Assembly (NCBI RefSeq): GCF_900168045.1
Contig: NZ_FUYY01000002.1
Coordinates: forward strand, 1 to 64,000
Length of the DNA: 64,000 nt
From: Salegentibacter holothuriorum
Lineage (GTDB): Bacteria > Bacteroidota > Bacteroidia > Flavobacteriales > Flavobacteriaceae
Direction: 5' to 3'
Both the position numbers and the translations under genes were made by a program. Shown one piece after another: positions 51,627 to 60,945 of this stretch. The notes under the pieces were generated by a model. The model saw only the letters and a list, made by a program, of their open reading frames with translations, was not told the origin of the DNA and made no database searches. The stretch's first letter is position 1; the number at the start of each line of letters is the position of its first letter.

Positions 51627-53543
51627 TTAAGAGTTTCTATTATCTCTTTCAGTATCTGCAATTTCGTATTGTTCCTGCTCCAGCATTTCACGCTCGTTAT
51701 CTTCAGCACCGTGCGTTAATCGCTTTAAAGGTTTCAGCATAAAAATCACAATTAATCCAAATATCGTTGTGAATATGGTAATACCAATAAAAGTTCTAAA
51801 CTCTAACTGAGTTTGTACTTCTTCAATTACAAAATCTCCGTAATATCCAACTTTATCTTCCTCCTGCCTAAAATTAAGCATTACATGATAAGGATCCTGG
51901 GCAGTCACACCTTCTTCTTTAAGATTTTCTATGATCTCTAACTTTTGATTTTCGTTCTCAAATTCTATAAGCCCCATTACCGGTGCCTCAGTTTCCATAT
52001 TAGTTACCGCAAGCTCATTATTATCCAGGTAAACGAACCCGTTAAACGTAAAGTCATTTTTATTTTGAAGTATTGTATCGTTTAATTGCAATCTATTAGC
52101 CATATCACTGCCCTCTGTGCTTAACTGGACAGTAGCTGGTTCTCCCTGAGAGAATTCCCCAATAAGTCCTGCCATTTTATTTCCAAGTCCTGTAGCAGCA
52201 AAATAAACACCCATCATAAGAGAAGCATATTTTACAGGCGCAAGTTTGGTAATAAAAGAAAGCGCTACAGGGGAAGAACAAAGTTCTCCAATGGTATGTA
52301 GTAAGTAAGCAAGCACTAACCAATACATAGCCGATTTACTTTCAAAGGCAGAATACTCTTTTGCAGCTATGGCCATAAATAAGAAGCCGAGCCCCATAAT
52401 AATTACCCCTGTAGACATTTTAAAGATTGAGGAAGCTTCTTTATTCTTCAATTTTCTTTTTGCCCAGAAATTTGCAATTATTACTCCAAAAATAATGATA
52501 AACATAGCATTTAAGGACTGAAACCAAGTTGCCGGCACCTCATTACCAATAAGCGGTAAACTAAAAGATAAAGTACGGTCCGTCTTATCGGCTGCATAAA
52601 TATTCATTAATCCTCCGGCTTGCTCAAAAGCTCCCCAAAAAACAACTACAAGCAGGAAAGATAAGATCATTACCACATATCTATCCTTCATAACCTGCGT
52701 AGTAAGGTCTTTGTATACCATAAGCATTAAAGCAACTACAAGAGTTAAAAAGATAAACAGTAATCCAAATGGAATAGATTCTATAATAAGAACATATATA
52801 GAGCCTATCATTAATATTGAAGTAATAACCAGTTGTAGTGGTGATTTTAATAGCTCACTAAACATATTACTTAAAGAAGCTCCCTCACTACGCTCTACCT
52901 TGGATAAAAGATTCCCAACATTTAACAAATACTTTTGTCCCCATAGATAGACTATTAGTCCAAGTGCCATAGCTATACCAGCAAGGCCGAAACCATAGTG
53001 CCAGCCAATATTCTCACCAACATATCCAACAATTAAACTGGAAAGAAAGGCTCCAAGGTTTATCCCAATATAAAAGATGGTAAACCCTTTATCTCTTCTT
53101 ATATCGCCGGGCTTATATAAACCTCCAACCATTGTTGAGATATTTGGTTTAAGCATTCCAACTCCAACAATAATTAACGCCAGTCCACTATAAAATGCCC
53201 ACATTTCTTCTACAGCCAAAATACCATGACCAGCTACCAGGATTATTCCTCCCCATAATACTGTCTTCTTTTGGCCCAGAAGTTTATCTGCTATAATACC
53301 CCCGGGAATAGAGGCTACATAAACAAGCATGGTATACCAGCCATATAGCGCAATGGCTTCTCCACCTGTCCAACCAAGACCTGCGTTCCCACCGGTTGTG
53401 GCACTTACCAAATATAAAACCAGGATTGCACGCATTCCATAATAGGAAAAACGCTCCCACATTTCAGTAAAAAATAAGATGTAAAGTCCTACCGGGTGCC
53501 CAAAAAGTTCTTTTTGAGGTGCTCTGTTTGTTGCTGTTGCCAT
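51627..53543 (-). CDS. POT/PTR family peptide transporter
   Basis: Proton-coupled di- and tripeptide importer, 638 residues with about 14 hydrophobic helices. It shows the POT signatures FFTEMWERFSYYGMRAIL (residues about 24-41; ExxERFxYYG) and FTIFYIGINLGAFLSSLI (about 155-172). A large loop insertion (about 460-570) lies between the last helices, as in many Bacteroidota members. It starts five bases after the DPP IV-like gene, and peptides released by that peptidase are plausible substrates. Confidence 0.95.
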   Translation of the reverse strand: MATATNRAPQKELFGHPVGLYILFFTEMWERFSYYGMRAILVLYLVSATTGGNAGLGWTGGEAIALYGWYTMLVYVASIPGGIIADKLLGQKKTVLWGGIILVAGHGILAVEEMWAFYSGLALIIVGVGMLKPNISTMVGGLYKPGDIRRDKGFTIFYIGINLGAFLSSLIVGYVGENIGWHYGFGLAGIAMALGLIVYLWGQKYLLNVGNLLSKVERSEGASLSNMFSELLKSPLQLVITSILMIGSIYVLIIESIPFGLLFIFLTLVVALMLMVYKDLTTQVMKDRYVVMILSFLLVVVFWGAFEQAGGLMNIYAADKTDRTLSFSLPLIGNEVPATWFQSLNAMFIIIFGVIIANFWAKRKLKNKEASSIFKMSTGVIIMGLGFLFMAIAAKEYSAFESKSAMYWLVLAYLLHTIGELCSSPVALSFITKLAPVKYASLMMGVYFAATGLGNKMAGLIGEFSQGEPATVQLSTEGSDMANRLQLNDTILQNKNDFTFNGFVYLDNNELAVTNMETEAPVMGLIEFENENQKLEIIENLKEEGVTAQDPYHVMLNFRQEEDKVGYYGDFVIEEVQTQLEFRTFIGITIFTTIFGLIVIFMLKPLKRLTHGAEDNEREMLEQEQYEIADTERDNRNS

Positions 53544-53548
53544 TTAAA

Positions 53549-55720
53549 TTATAGTTTTTCTTTTATAAAATCAGTCATCAGTGTATACAAATGTAATCTT
53601 GTATTTCCACCATAAATCCCGTGATTTCTGTCTGGATATATAGCCCAGTCAAATTGCTTATTCGCCTGCACCAAAGCTTCAACCATTCTCATGGTATTTT
53701 GAAGGTGTACATTATCGTCTCCCCCACCGTGAATTAAAAGATAATCTCCTTTTAGTTTCTCTGCGTGGTTAATAGGTGAATTCTCATCATAACCTGAAGG
53801 GTTTTCCTGAGGCGTAGTCATGTATCTTTCGGTATAAATAGTATCGTAGAATCTCCAGCTAATTACCGGCGCTACAGCTATGGCCATAGAAAAAGTATCG
53901 TTTCCTTTAAGAATAGCGTTAGAAGACATAAAACCACCGTAGCTCCATCCCCAAATTCCAATTCGGTCTTCATCTATATAATCCATTGCACCAAACTTTT
54001 TTGCCGCAGCAATTTGGTCCTCAACTTCATATTTACCAAGTTCATTTTGGGTTACTTTTTTAAAGGCTGCACCTTTAAATCCTGTACCACGGCCGTCTAC
54101 AGTTACTACAATATAGCCTTCGTTAGCCAATAATTGATACCAGTAATCGTTAGTGCCGAAATAAGAATTAGAAACCGACTGTGAACCCGGGCCGGAATAT
54201 TGAAACATTAATAAGGGATATTTTTTATTTTCGTCAAAATCGTTTGGCTTGATCATCCACATATTAAGCTCGTTGCCATTCACCTCAATAGTGCTCAATT
54301 CCTTTGGAGCGAAGTTATAAGCCGCTTCTTTTTCCAGTAAAGCCGAATTATCTTTAATCTTTCTTACCAGTTTACCGTTTTTCGCATTATGTAAGGTGAA
54401 TTCATAAGGAGTTTCGGTGCTTGTGTGAGAATTGATGAAATAGGTATAGTCTGCGCTAAAATCGGCGCTGTTCATCCCTTCTTTTTCAGTTAAACGGTTT
54501 TTGTTTTTACCGTTAATTTTTATAGAATATACATCGCGGTTAACGCTTCCGTTTTCTGTACTCTGATAAAAGATCTTCTTAGAATCTTTATCGTAACCAT
54601 AATAGTTGGTTACTTCCCAGTTTCCTTCGGTTATCTGATTTTCCAGTTCACCGTCTTCATCATAAAGGTAGATGTGATTCCAACCGTCTTTTTCACTGGT
54701 CCAAATAAAACTGTTGTCTTCAAGAAAAGTAAGGTTGTTCGTGATATCTATATAAGCTTCATCAGTCTCATTCATTACCACTTCAGCTTCATTATCTTCA
54801 GCATCAACAAAAATAAGATCTAAATCGTTTTGGTGTCTGTTTAATACCTGTACACTTAAAATCTCAGGATCCTGCGTCCACTTAATTCTTGGAATATAAA
54901 AATCATTATAATCTCCAAGTTCAACTTTTTTACTTTCTTCAGCAGCTAACTCATAAGTGTAAAGGGAAACTTCAGAATTTGTTTCTCCCGCTTTAGGATA
55001 TTTAAAAACCTGTTGACTCGGGTATAGATCCTGGCCAAACATATCCATAGAAAATTCCGGAACTTCAGATTCATCAAACTTTAGATAAGCCAAATGAGTT
55101 CCTGTTTTATTCCAGTCGAAAGCTCTTACAAAGGCAAATTCCTCTTCGTAAACCCAATCGGTAACCCCATTGATCAGCTTATTTTTCTCGCCATCTGTAG
55201 TTACTTGAGTTTCTTCGCCTGAAGCGATATCGTAGGTGTAAATATTATTTTCAAAAACATAGGCTACTTTTGAAGCATCTGGAGAGAAAGTTGGTTCCTG
55301 TACTTTGTTGTCGCTTAATTTGGTAAGTGTTTTATCTTCTACATCGTAGATGTAATAAATTCCGCGCGAGGAGCGTCGGTAAATTTGCTCTAAATTGGTA
55401 GAAAGCAAAATCTTATCTTCATTTTCACTAAGTTCAAATCCCTGAAAACCGGAAATTTCACTAAGATCTGCACTATTCAAAAGACTTCTAAGCTTATCAC
55501 CACTTTTATAAGAAAATACATCTATGCTGCTCGTATTGGCATTACGGTCGCGATTTAAAACAACGTATTCTTTACCATTATCCAAAGATTGCAGGGACTG
55601 TAAACGTTCCTGTCTAAAGGTACCATCGTAGATTTCTTCGAGGCTAACCTCTTTATTTTGAGCGTAAATAGTTGAGGTTGCCGCAATTAACAACCCAACC
55701 AATATTTTTGAGAACTTCAT
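53549..55720 (-). CDS. S9 family peptidase, dipeptidyl peptidase IV-like
   Basis: Exported serine exopeptidase that removes X-Pro dipeptides, 723 residues. A start at 55720 (MKFSKILVGLL) gives a signal peptide ending TIYAQ. The N-terminal beta-propeller (about 30-500) contains NGVTDWVYEEEFAFVRAFDW with the double Glu that holds the substrate amino terminus, and the alpha/beta hydrolase carries Ser593 (GWSYGG), Asp668/Asp669 (GGGDDNVH) and His700 (DRNHGI). It forms an operon with the peptide transporter. Confidence 0.95.
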   Translation of the reverse strand: MKFSKILVGLLIAATSTIYAQNKEVSLEEIYDGTFRQERLQSLQSLDNGKEYVVLNRDRNANTSSIDVFSYKSGDKLRSLLNSADLSEISGFQGFELSENEDKILLSTNLEQIYRRSSRGIYYIYDVEDKTLTKLSDNKVQEPTFSPDASKVAYVFENNIYTYDIASGEETQVTTDGEKNKLINGVTDWVYEEEFAFVRAFDWNKTGTHLAYLKFDESEVPEFSMDMFGQDLYPSQQVFKYPKAGETNSEVSLYTYELAAEESKKVELGDYNDFYIPRIKWTQDPEILSVQVLNRHQNDLDLIFVDAEDNEAEVVMNETDEAYIDITNNLTFLEDNSFIWTSEKDGWNHIYLYDEDGELENQITEGNWEVTNYYGYDKDSKKIFYQSTENGSVNRDVYSIKINGKNKNRLTEKEGMNSADFSADYTYFINSHTSTETPYEFTLHNAKNGKLVRKIKDNSALLEKEAAYNFAPKELSTIEVNGNELNMWMIKPNDFDENKKYPLLMFQYSGPGSQSVSNSYFGTNDYWYQLLANEGYIVVTVDGRGTGFKGAAFKKVTQNELGKYEVEDQIAAAKKFGAMDYIDEDRIGIWGWSYGGFMSSNAILKGNDTFSMAIAVAPVISWRFYDTIYTERYMTTPQENPSGYDENSPINHAEKLKGDYLLIHGGGDDNVHLQNTMRMVEALVQANKQFDWAIYPDRNHGIYGGNTRLHLYTLMTDFIKEKL

Positions 55721-55869
55721 AAAATTTATAGAATGAATTTTAAATGCCAAGTTTACTAAAATTTCAGCAAAAAGAGTAGTATTTGAGTGTTAAATACTAA
55801 GGATTTGTTAAAGATAAAATGTTTGAATTTTCCAAAATTTGAAAGACTAATGTACTTAAATAACAATTG

Positions 55870-55877
55870 TATCTTTG
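55870..55877 (+). promoter_or_regulatory. -7 box ahead of the HMG-CoA reductase gene
   Basis: TATCTTTG fits TANNTTTG exactly, 23 bases before the chosen ATG at 55901. It supports this start and argues against the longer frame starting at 55787, whose first 38 codons would span the promoter. Confidence 0.5.
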
Positions 55878-55900
55878 TGCACTCTAAATTAGCTTCAAAA

Positions 55901-57220
55901 ATGACAAAACCTATTACCGGCTTTTCCAGGCTAACCAAAAAGCAAAAAATAGACTGGCTTGCTGAAACCTACCTTAAAGACAGTCCAGAAGATGTGGCTG
56001 TGCTTAGACAATACTGGAACGAAGACTCCAGATTACAACAGTTGCACGATGAATTTACCGAAAATACCTTATCAAATTTCTATCTGCCTTTTGGACTGGC
56101 ACCAAATTTCCTGATAAACGGAGATTTACTTGCTATCCCTATGGCTATTGAAGAAAGCTCGGTGATTGCGGCAGCAAGCAAAGCGGCTAAATTCTGGGGA
56201 AGTCGAGGCGGATTTAAAGCTGAAGTGATTGACACCAAAAAGATTGGTCAGGTACATTTTAATTTCTTCGGAAATAAACAAAAACTGGAATCCTTTTTTG
56301 AAACTGTAAAACCTAAACTTATAGAAGCTGTAAAACCTATTACCCGCAATATGGAAAAACGCGGCGGCGGGGTTTTAGCTATAAAACTTAAAGATAAAAC
56401 GGCTGAAATAGCAAATTATTACCAGCTGCACTGCGAGTTTGAGACCAAAGATTCTATGGGTGCGAATTTTATAAATTCCTGCCTTGAAAAATTCGCAGAA
56501 GTGTTTCAGGATGAAGCCCAGAACTATGCCGATTTTTCTTCCGAAGAAAAGGACATAGAAATCATTATGAGTATTCTTTCTAATTATGTCCCGGAATGTT
56601 TAGTGAGAGCGGAAGTTTCCTGCCCGGTAGAAGAACTCAATGAAAATAAAGACATAAACGGCGAAGATTTTGCAAAGAAATTTATACAGGCGGTAAATAT
56701 CGCTGAAGTAGAACCTTATCGTGCCGTGACCCACAATAAGGGAATTATGAACGGCATTGACGCAGTTGTTTTAGCAACCGGAAACGACTTTAGGGCAGTA
56801 GAATCCGGAATTCATGCTTATGCCGCACGAAATGGCAAATACTCCAGCCTAACCCACGCCAGCCTTGAAAACGGAATTTTCAAATTCTGGATAGAAATTC
56901 CTTTGGCTTTAGGTACCGTTGGCGGATTAACAAGTTTACACCCCTTGGTTAAACTTGCTTTAGATATTTTACAAAAACCCAGCGCTAAAGAATTGATGAA
57001 GGTTGTGGCCGTTGCTGGACTGGCGCAAAATTTTGCCGCAATTAATTCGTTAACCACAACGGGAATTCAACAAGGGCACATGAAAATGCATTTAATGAAT
57101 ATTTTAAATCAGCATAATGCTACCGAAGCTGAAAAGAAAAGCCTTACCCAACATTTTACCACTCACACCGTAACCCACAGTAGCGCTGTTGAAGAACTAA
57201 AAAAATTAAGAAATTCATGA
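55901..57220 (+). CDS. Hydroxymethylglutaryl-CoA reductase
   Basis: Makes mevalonate from HMG-CoA, the key step of the mevalonate isoprenoid pathway. The 439-residue product is a class II (bacterial) HMGR without membrane helices: the Glu-containing motif EESSVIAAASKAAKFW, DSMGANFINSC for substrate, HNKGIMNGIDAVVLATGND (catalytic Lys and Asp), LGTVGGLTSLHP, and a C-terminal His in GIQQGHMKMHL. A -7 box lies 23 bases upstream. The gene overlaps the GHMP kinase by ATGA. Whether NADH or NADPH is used cannot be read from sequence. Confidence 0.95.
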   Translation: MTKPITGFSRLTKKQKIDWLAETYLKDSPEDVAVLRQYWNEDSRLQQLHDEFTENTLSNFYLPFGLAPNFLINGDLLAIPMAIEESSVIAAASKAAKFWGSRGGFKAEVIDTKKIGQVHFNFFGNKQKLESFFETVKPKLIEAVKPITRNMEKRGGGVLAIKLKDKTAEIANYYQLHCEFETKDSMGANFINSCLEKFAEVFQDEAQNYADFSSEEKDIEIIMSILSNYVPECLVRAEVSCPVEELNENKDINGEDFAKKFIQAVNIAEVEPYRAVTHNKGIMNGIDAVVLATGNDFRAVESGIHAYAARNGKYSSLTHASLENGIFKFWIEIPLALGTVGGLTSLHPLVKLALDILQKPSAKELMKVVAVAGLAQNFAAINSLTTTGIQQGHMKMHLMNILNQHNATEAEKKSLTQHFTTHTVTHSSAVEELKKLRNS

Positions 57221-58137
57221 GGAAAGAGTTTTACAGCAATGGCAAACTTTTAATTACCGGAGAATATGCTGTTTTAGATGGCGCAAAAGCCCTGGCTCTT
57301 CCCACAAAATTTGGACAATCCCTGGAAATACAAGTTTCGGATAGCGAAAATCTAGAATGGAATAGTTTTGATGAAAATGGAATTTTATGGTTTCAGGTAG
57401 AATTTGAGTACAAAAATGATGCATTTCAGCTGATTAAAGGAGAGCAAGAAGTTTCAAAACGACTAATAGAGATACTAAACGAAGCTCACAAGTTAAATCC
57501 CCAATTATTTTCGACCGAAAAAAGCGGAGTTCAAATTAATACTCGTTTAAATTTCAACAGAAACTGGGGCCTGGGAACCTCTTCAACTTTAATTAATAAC
57601 ATTGCCAGCTGGTTTAAAATTGACGCCTTTAAATTGCTTAAAAACACCTTTGGAGGCAGTGGCTACGATATAGCAGCAGCACAAAACAACCAGGCGATCA
57701 CGTACCAACTTACCGAAAATGGCCCTTCGGTTCTAAGAACCAGTTTTAACCCTGATTTTTCTGAAAACATCTTTTTTGTTTACCTAAACGAGAAAAAAAA
57801 CAGTCGTGATGCTATATCGCATTACAGAGCTTTACCTGAAGCTAATAAAGCCGGATTAACCGAAAAAATCTCTTCGCTAACCGAACAGTTTGTGGATTGC
57901 AACACGCTCACTGAATTTGAGCTTCTAATCAATATTCACGAAACTTTATTGGCAAAAGCACTCAAAACACCAAAAGTAAAACAAGTACGCTTTCCTGATT
58001 TCCCTGGAGCTGTTAAAAGCCTTGGCGGCTGGGGCGGTGACTTTGTAATGGTTACCGGAGACCAAGCAGCGGTTTTTGAGTATTTTAACAACAAAGGTTT
58101 TAAAACGATTTTCGCTTTTGAGGATATTATTCTTTAA
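57217..58137 (+). CDS. GYDIA family GHMP kinase
   Basis: Predicted small-molecule kinase of 306 residues. The opening KLLITGEYAVLDGAKALALP, ATP loop GLGTSST (residues 118-124) and GGWGGDFVMVTG near the end are GHMP features; the family name comes from GYDIA at 149-153. Members of this subfamily sit next to HMG-CoA reductase in Flavobacteriia, so a mevalonate or phosphomevalonate kinase role is likely but not proven. It overlaps the HMGR gene by four bases and so is co-translated. Confidence 0.88.
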   Translation: MRKEFYSNGKLLITGEYAVLDGAKALALPTKFGQSLEIQVSDSENLEWNSFDENGILWFQVEFEYKNDAFQLIKGEQEVSKRLIEILNEAHKLNPQLFSTEKSGVQINTRLNFNRNWGLGTSSTLINNIASWFKIDAFKLLKNTFGGSGYDIAAAQNNQAITYQLTENGPSVLRTSFNPDFSENIFFVYLNEKKNSRDAISHYRALPEANKAGLTEKISSLTEQFVDCNTLTEFELLINIHETLLAKALKTPKVKQVRFPDFPGAVKSLGGWGGDFVMVTGDQAAVFEYFNNKGFKTIFAFEDIIL

Positions 58138-58528
58138 TCAGTAATGCATAAAGATCCTAGGCCTCCGAATAAATTCAGGAGCAGGCTCTGAAATAAATTA
58201 CCAATAACATATTTTAAAATGTTATTAATATTATTTAAATCGAAAATTTTCTTGATATAGAAGTTTCTTCTTTCATTTTTTGCTCGCCCAAAAAACGAAA
58301 CAAAAAAAGGCGTCCTATGTGGAGGTGTTTTTTTGGCTACAGGGCCAAAAAATTGCAAATAAGCAGCTAAATTTTTTCCAGGGCTTCAAAAATTATTTAC
58401 GCTGCTGATTTGCCACACTCACACACGGATTTTACAACTCGCTAAGCTCGCCGAACGTCAATTTTCTACGCTAGATATTTTTTTATCACGGGTCTCAGGG
58501 GAACTTAAATATAATCTTCTAAACAATG

Positions 58529-58576
58529 CTCCTCCCCTTATTTTAAAGGGGAGGTGGCTGATAGGCCGGAGGGGTT
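58529..58576 (+). repeat. Family B repeat end
   Basis: CTCCTCCCCTT...AAGGGGAGGTGGC followed by TGATAGGCCGGAGGGGT, the same plan as the right end of the element at 34451-34687 (CTCTCCCCTTTGGGGAGATGCC then GATAGGCAGAGGGGC, quoted as two parts). A matching left end was not found nearby, so this is a solo end. Confidence 0.55.
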
Positions 58577-58616
58577 TCCTTCTTTCCTGCCCTAATTTCT
58601 TCCGCAACTGATCTTC

Positions 58617-58653
58617 TTTCAGACTTTATCCCGAATTTTCTTCGGGAATCTAA
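58617..58653 (+). repeat. Family A relic
   Basis: TTTCAGACTTTATCCCGAA then TTCGGGAATCTAA, matching the hairpin region of the element at 13105-13253 (TTTCAGACTTTATCCCGAAA...TTCGGGATTCTAA). The rest of the element is missing. Confidence 0.5.
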
Positions 58654-58676
58654 TTAGTTTTGAGTTTTAAAAATAA

Positions 58677-58707
58677 AAAAGCCCCGGCAAAAATCACCGG
58701 GGCTTTT
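58677..58707 (-). terminator. Terminator of ppiD
   Basis: Stem AAAAGCCCCGG / CCGGGGCTTTT with a nine-base loop, 23 bases past the ppiD stop in the minus direction, T-run following. It can act in both directions. Confidence 0.85.
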
Positions 58708-58729
58708 CTATTTTTAAACGCTTGTTCTA

Positions 58730-60850
58730 CTAGTAGAATCTTGCACGATTATCTTCAATTTCTGCTTTTTCACGAAGGGCTTGAAAAAGTCTTTGTGAAG
58801 CATTCTGTCTTCTTTGTGCAGTTTCTTGTTGAGCGATTCCGCTATACGAATTCATTGCAGGCGCCTCATTTTTACTTTCAAGTTCCACAACGTAAACTCC
58901 GTTGTTCCCTACTATAGGACTACTTACACTACCTGGCTCTAAAGCAAACACAGACCCTACAACTTCTGGCTCTCTACCTGCTCCCGGTAATGTTGGACTA
59001 CCAAGGTTAACCGCATTTGCAGTTTGCACCATGGTATTATTATTGGAAGCGATCTCCTGAAGGTTTTCACTACTAATTCTTTCTTTAAGAATTTCAGCTT
59101 TCTTTTCTTTGGTAAGAATTGGAAGCACTTTAGAGGAAGCATTTTCTGCAGTCATCAAACCTTCTTTATTCTTAGCTGTTAATTGCGCAACCACATATCC
59201 TGTTGGAATGTCGAAACGCTTAATATCGCCAACATTCGCTTCATCTTCAAATGCCCACTGAACAATTCTTCTTTGTTGTCCAACTCCGGGGATATTCTCA
59301 TCTAAAGCTTTTACATTATTAACAGTTCTTACATTGTAGTCACCTTCTTTAGCTACTTCGGCGAAATCTTCCTCTCCTGAAGCGATCTCAAATTTAGTAG
59401 TTTCGTTAAAAAGGTTATTTCTGGAACGTTCTGAAGCTTCTAATTCTCTTGCGATAGTAGCAATTTTTACTGCTTTTTCTCTATCGGTTTGTTCTTGAAT
59501 ATGAATTACGTGGTAACCAAAATCGGTTTCTACAACTCCAACATCTCCGGGACTATTCCCTAATACGTAGCTATCAAATTCTGACACCATATCGCCTGGC
59601 CCAAAATAACCAAGGTCTCCGCCATCCTGGTTGTTAGAACGGTCTGATGAGAATTCAGCTGCTAATTCAGCGAATTTCCCTTTATTTCCTTTAATAACAT
59701 TCGCAAGGCTATCGGCCAATGCTTCAGCTTCTTCTTTGCTTCTGGTTACATCTGGCGCAAATTGCTGTCCCTGGTAGGCCACAAGAATATGACTTGCTTT
59801 AGTTGAATCTGGAATTTCTTTGGTTTCTACTAATTTAGAAAGTTTGAAATAGCCCTCATGTTTGTATGGTCCAAAAGTTTCTCCTTCGTTTAAATTAAAA
59901 AGCTCTTCAGCAAATTCTGAAGGCAATTCGTTTTTGAATTTAAATCTATCATCGTAAGGAAGATCTGAATTTGCTTCTACAAAATCTTCATAATCATTTG
60001 TAGTATTAAAGCCAGGTAAAGTATCATTGCTACTTGTTACCGCATTATATTCCACACGGTTTTCCTGCAATAAACTTAAAGCCTCTTCAGCTTCTTTTAC
60101 ATCTTCATCTGAAGCTGTTTCTTCAAAATAAACATACCTGATATTTCTTGAAGCTTCAGTTTCAAATTGCGCAGGATTTTTTTTAATGTAGTCTCTTATT
60201 TCATCCTTAGTCACCTCTACTTCATCATCTGAAACCGAAGAATATGGTAACTGAATAAAACGAAGGTCTACACTATTATTCTGAAAACGGTAAGCCTGCT
60301 CGGCTTCAACAATTGTCGCACCAATACCGGCGGTTACCATAGAGAAGTACATATTTTGGCGAGCAATATCCCCCATATTTTCTTCCATCTGAAGCCATTG
60401 TTGGTAAGCCTCAGGCTGTGTAGATCTCAGGCTGGCAATATATTCACGCACCCGGTTTTCATCAAACATACCGGCTTCATTTCTAAAAGCAGGATTGTTC
60501 CCCATTTGGGTACGCATCACCTCTCTAATTTGAGCTTTTCCAGCTCTAATACCAAGCTTCTCCAACTCTTCTTTAAGAATCGTTTCACGAAGAGTTTGTT
60601 CCCAAACCTGGTTTACAGCCTGACTGGTGCTTGCATTAGCACCCATTTGACGCTGATAACCTTCTACCTGCCGGGCAAAATCTTCCCTGCCCACTTCTTC
60701 ACCATTTATGGTTGCGATGGTATTTTGGTCTTTTTGCGAAGAAAAGCCTCCGTTACGTATTACATCGGCAAGCACAAAAGAAAAAAGTGCCAATGCAATG
60801 ATAATGATCAAGAAAACAGAACGCTGTCTGATTTTATTTAATACTGCCAT
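58730..60850 (-). CDS. ppiD: Peptidylprolyl isomerase / periplasmic chaperone PpiD
   Basis: Membrane-anchored folding helper at the periplasmic exit of the Sec translocon. The 706-residue product starts with a helix (about 12-30; VFLIIIIALALFSFVLADV), then a SurA_N-like domain (about 35-190; NGEEVGREDFARQVEGYQRQ) and a parvulin-type PPIase domain (about 345-450; ASHILVAYQGQ, SRSKEEAEALADSL, GGDLGYFGPGDMVSEF). A second PPIase-like module lies near 600. Last of the minus-strand envelope cluster, with a 95-base gap to the CNNM gene. Confidence 0.92.
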   Translation of the reverse strand: MAVLNKIRQRSVFLIIIIALALFSFVLADVIRNGGFSSQKDQNTIATINGEEVGREDFARQVEGYQRQMGANASTSQAVNQVWEQTLRETILKEELEKLGIRAGKAQIREVMRTQMGNNPAFRNEAGMFDENRVREYIASLRSTQPEAYQQWLQMEENMGDIARQNMYFSMVTAGIGATIVEAEQAYRFQNNSVDLRFIQLPYSSVSDDEVEVTKDEIRDYIKKNPAQFETEASRNIRYVYFEETASDEDVKEAEEALSLLQENRVEYNAVTSSNDTLPGFNTTNDYEDFVEANSDLPYDDRFKFKNELPSEFAEELFNLNEGETFGPYKHEGYFKLSKLVETKEIPDSTKASHILVAYQGQQFAPDVTRSKEEAEALADSLANVIKGNKGKFAELAAEFSSDRSNNQDGGDLGYFGPGDMVSEFDSYVLGNSPGDVGVVETDFGYHVIHIQEQTDREKAVKIATIARELEASERSRNNLFNETTKFEIASGEEDFAEVAKEGDYNVRTVNNVKALDENIPGVGQQRRIVQWAFEDEANVGDIKRFDIPTGYVVAQLTAKNKEGLMTAENASSKVLPILTKEKKAEILKERISSENLQEIASNNNTMVQTANAVNLGSPTLPGAGREPEVVGSVFALEPGSVSSPIVGNNGVYVVELESKNEAPAMNSYSGIAQQETAQRRQNASQRLFQALREKAEIEDNRARFY

Positions 60851-60945
60851 TTGTAGTTGTTATTTATCGAAATATAGTGGGCGAAAATAATGTTTTTAAC
60901 CTAATTATAAAACTTATAATTAGCAAAATAATAACTAATCGCTAT

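Larger units (their letters stand above)
58138..58729. other. Repeat-rich intergenic region, no gene
   Basis: A 592-base gap between convergent genes. It holds a 74-codon open frame on the minus strand rejected as a gene, a family B type end (58529-58576), a relic of family A (58617-58653), and a terminator. A low-complexity A-rich tract with (G/C)-rich blocks at 58300-58500 shows nothing else that can be assigned. The region looks like a landing place for dispersed repeats. Confidence 0.5.

Noticed and set aside
58134-58358. 74-codon minus-strand frame in the repeat-rich gap
   Set aside because: The text (HRTPFFVSFFGRAKNE) looks like a dispersed repeat in flavobacterial genomes rather than a gene; no start context and it overlaps the GHMP kinase stop.
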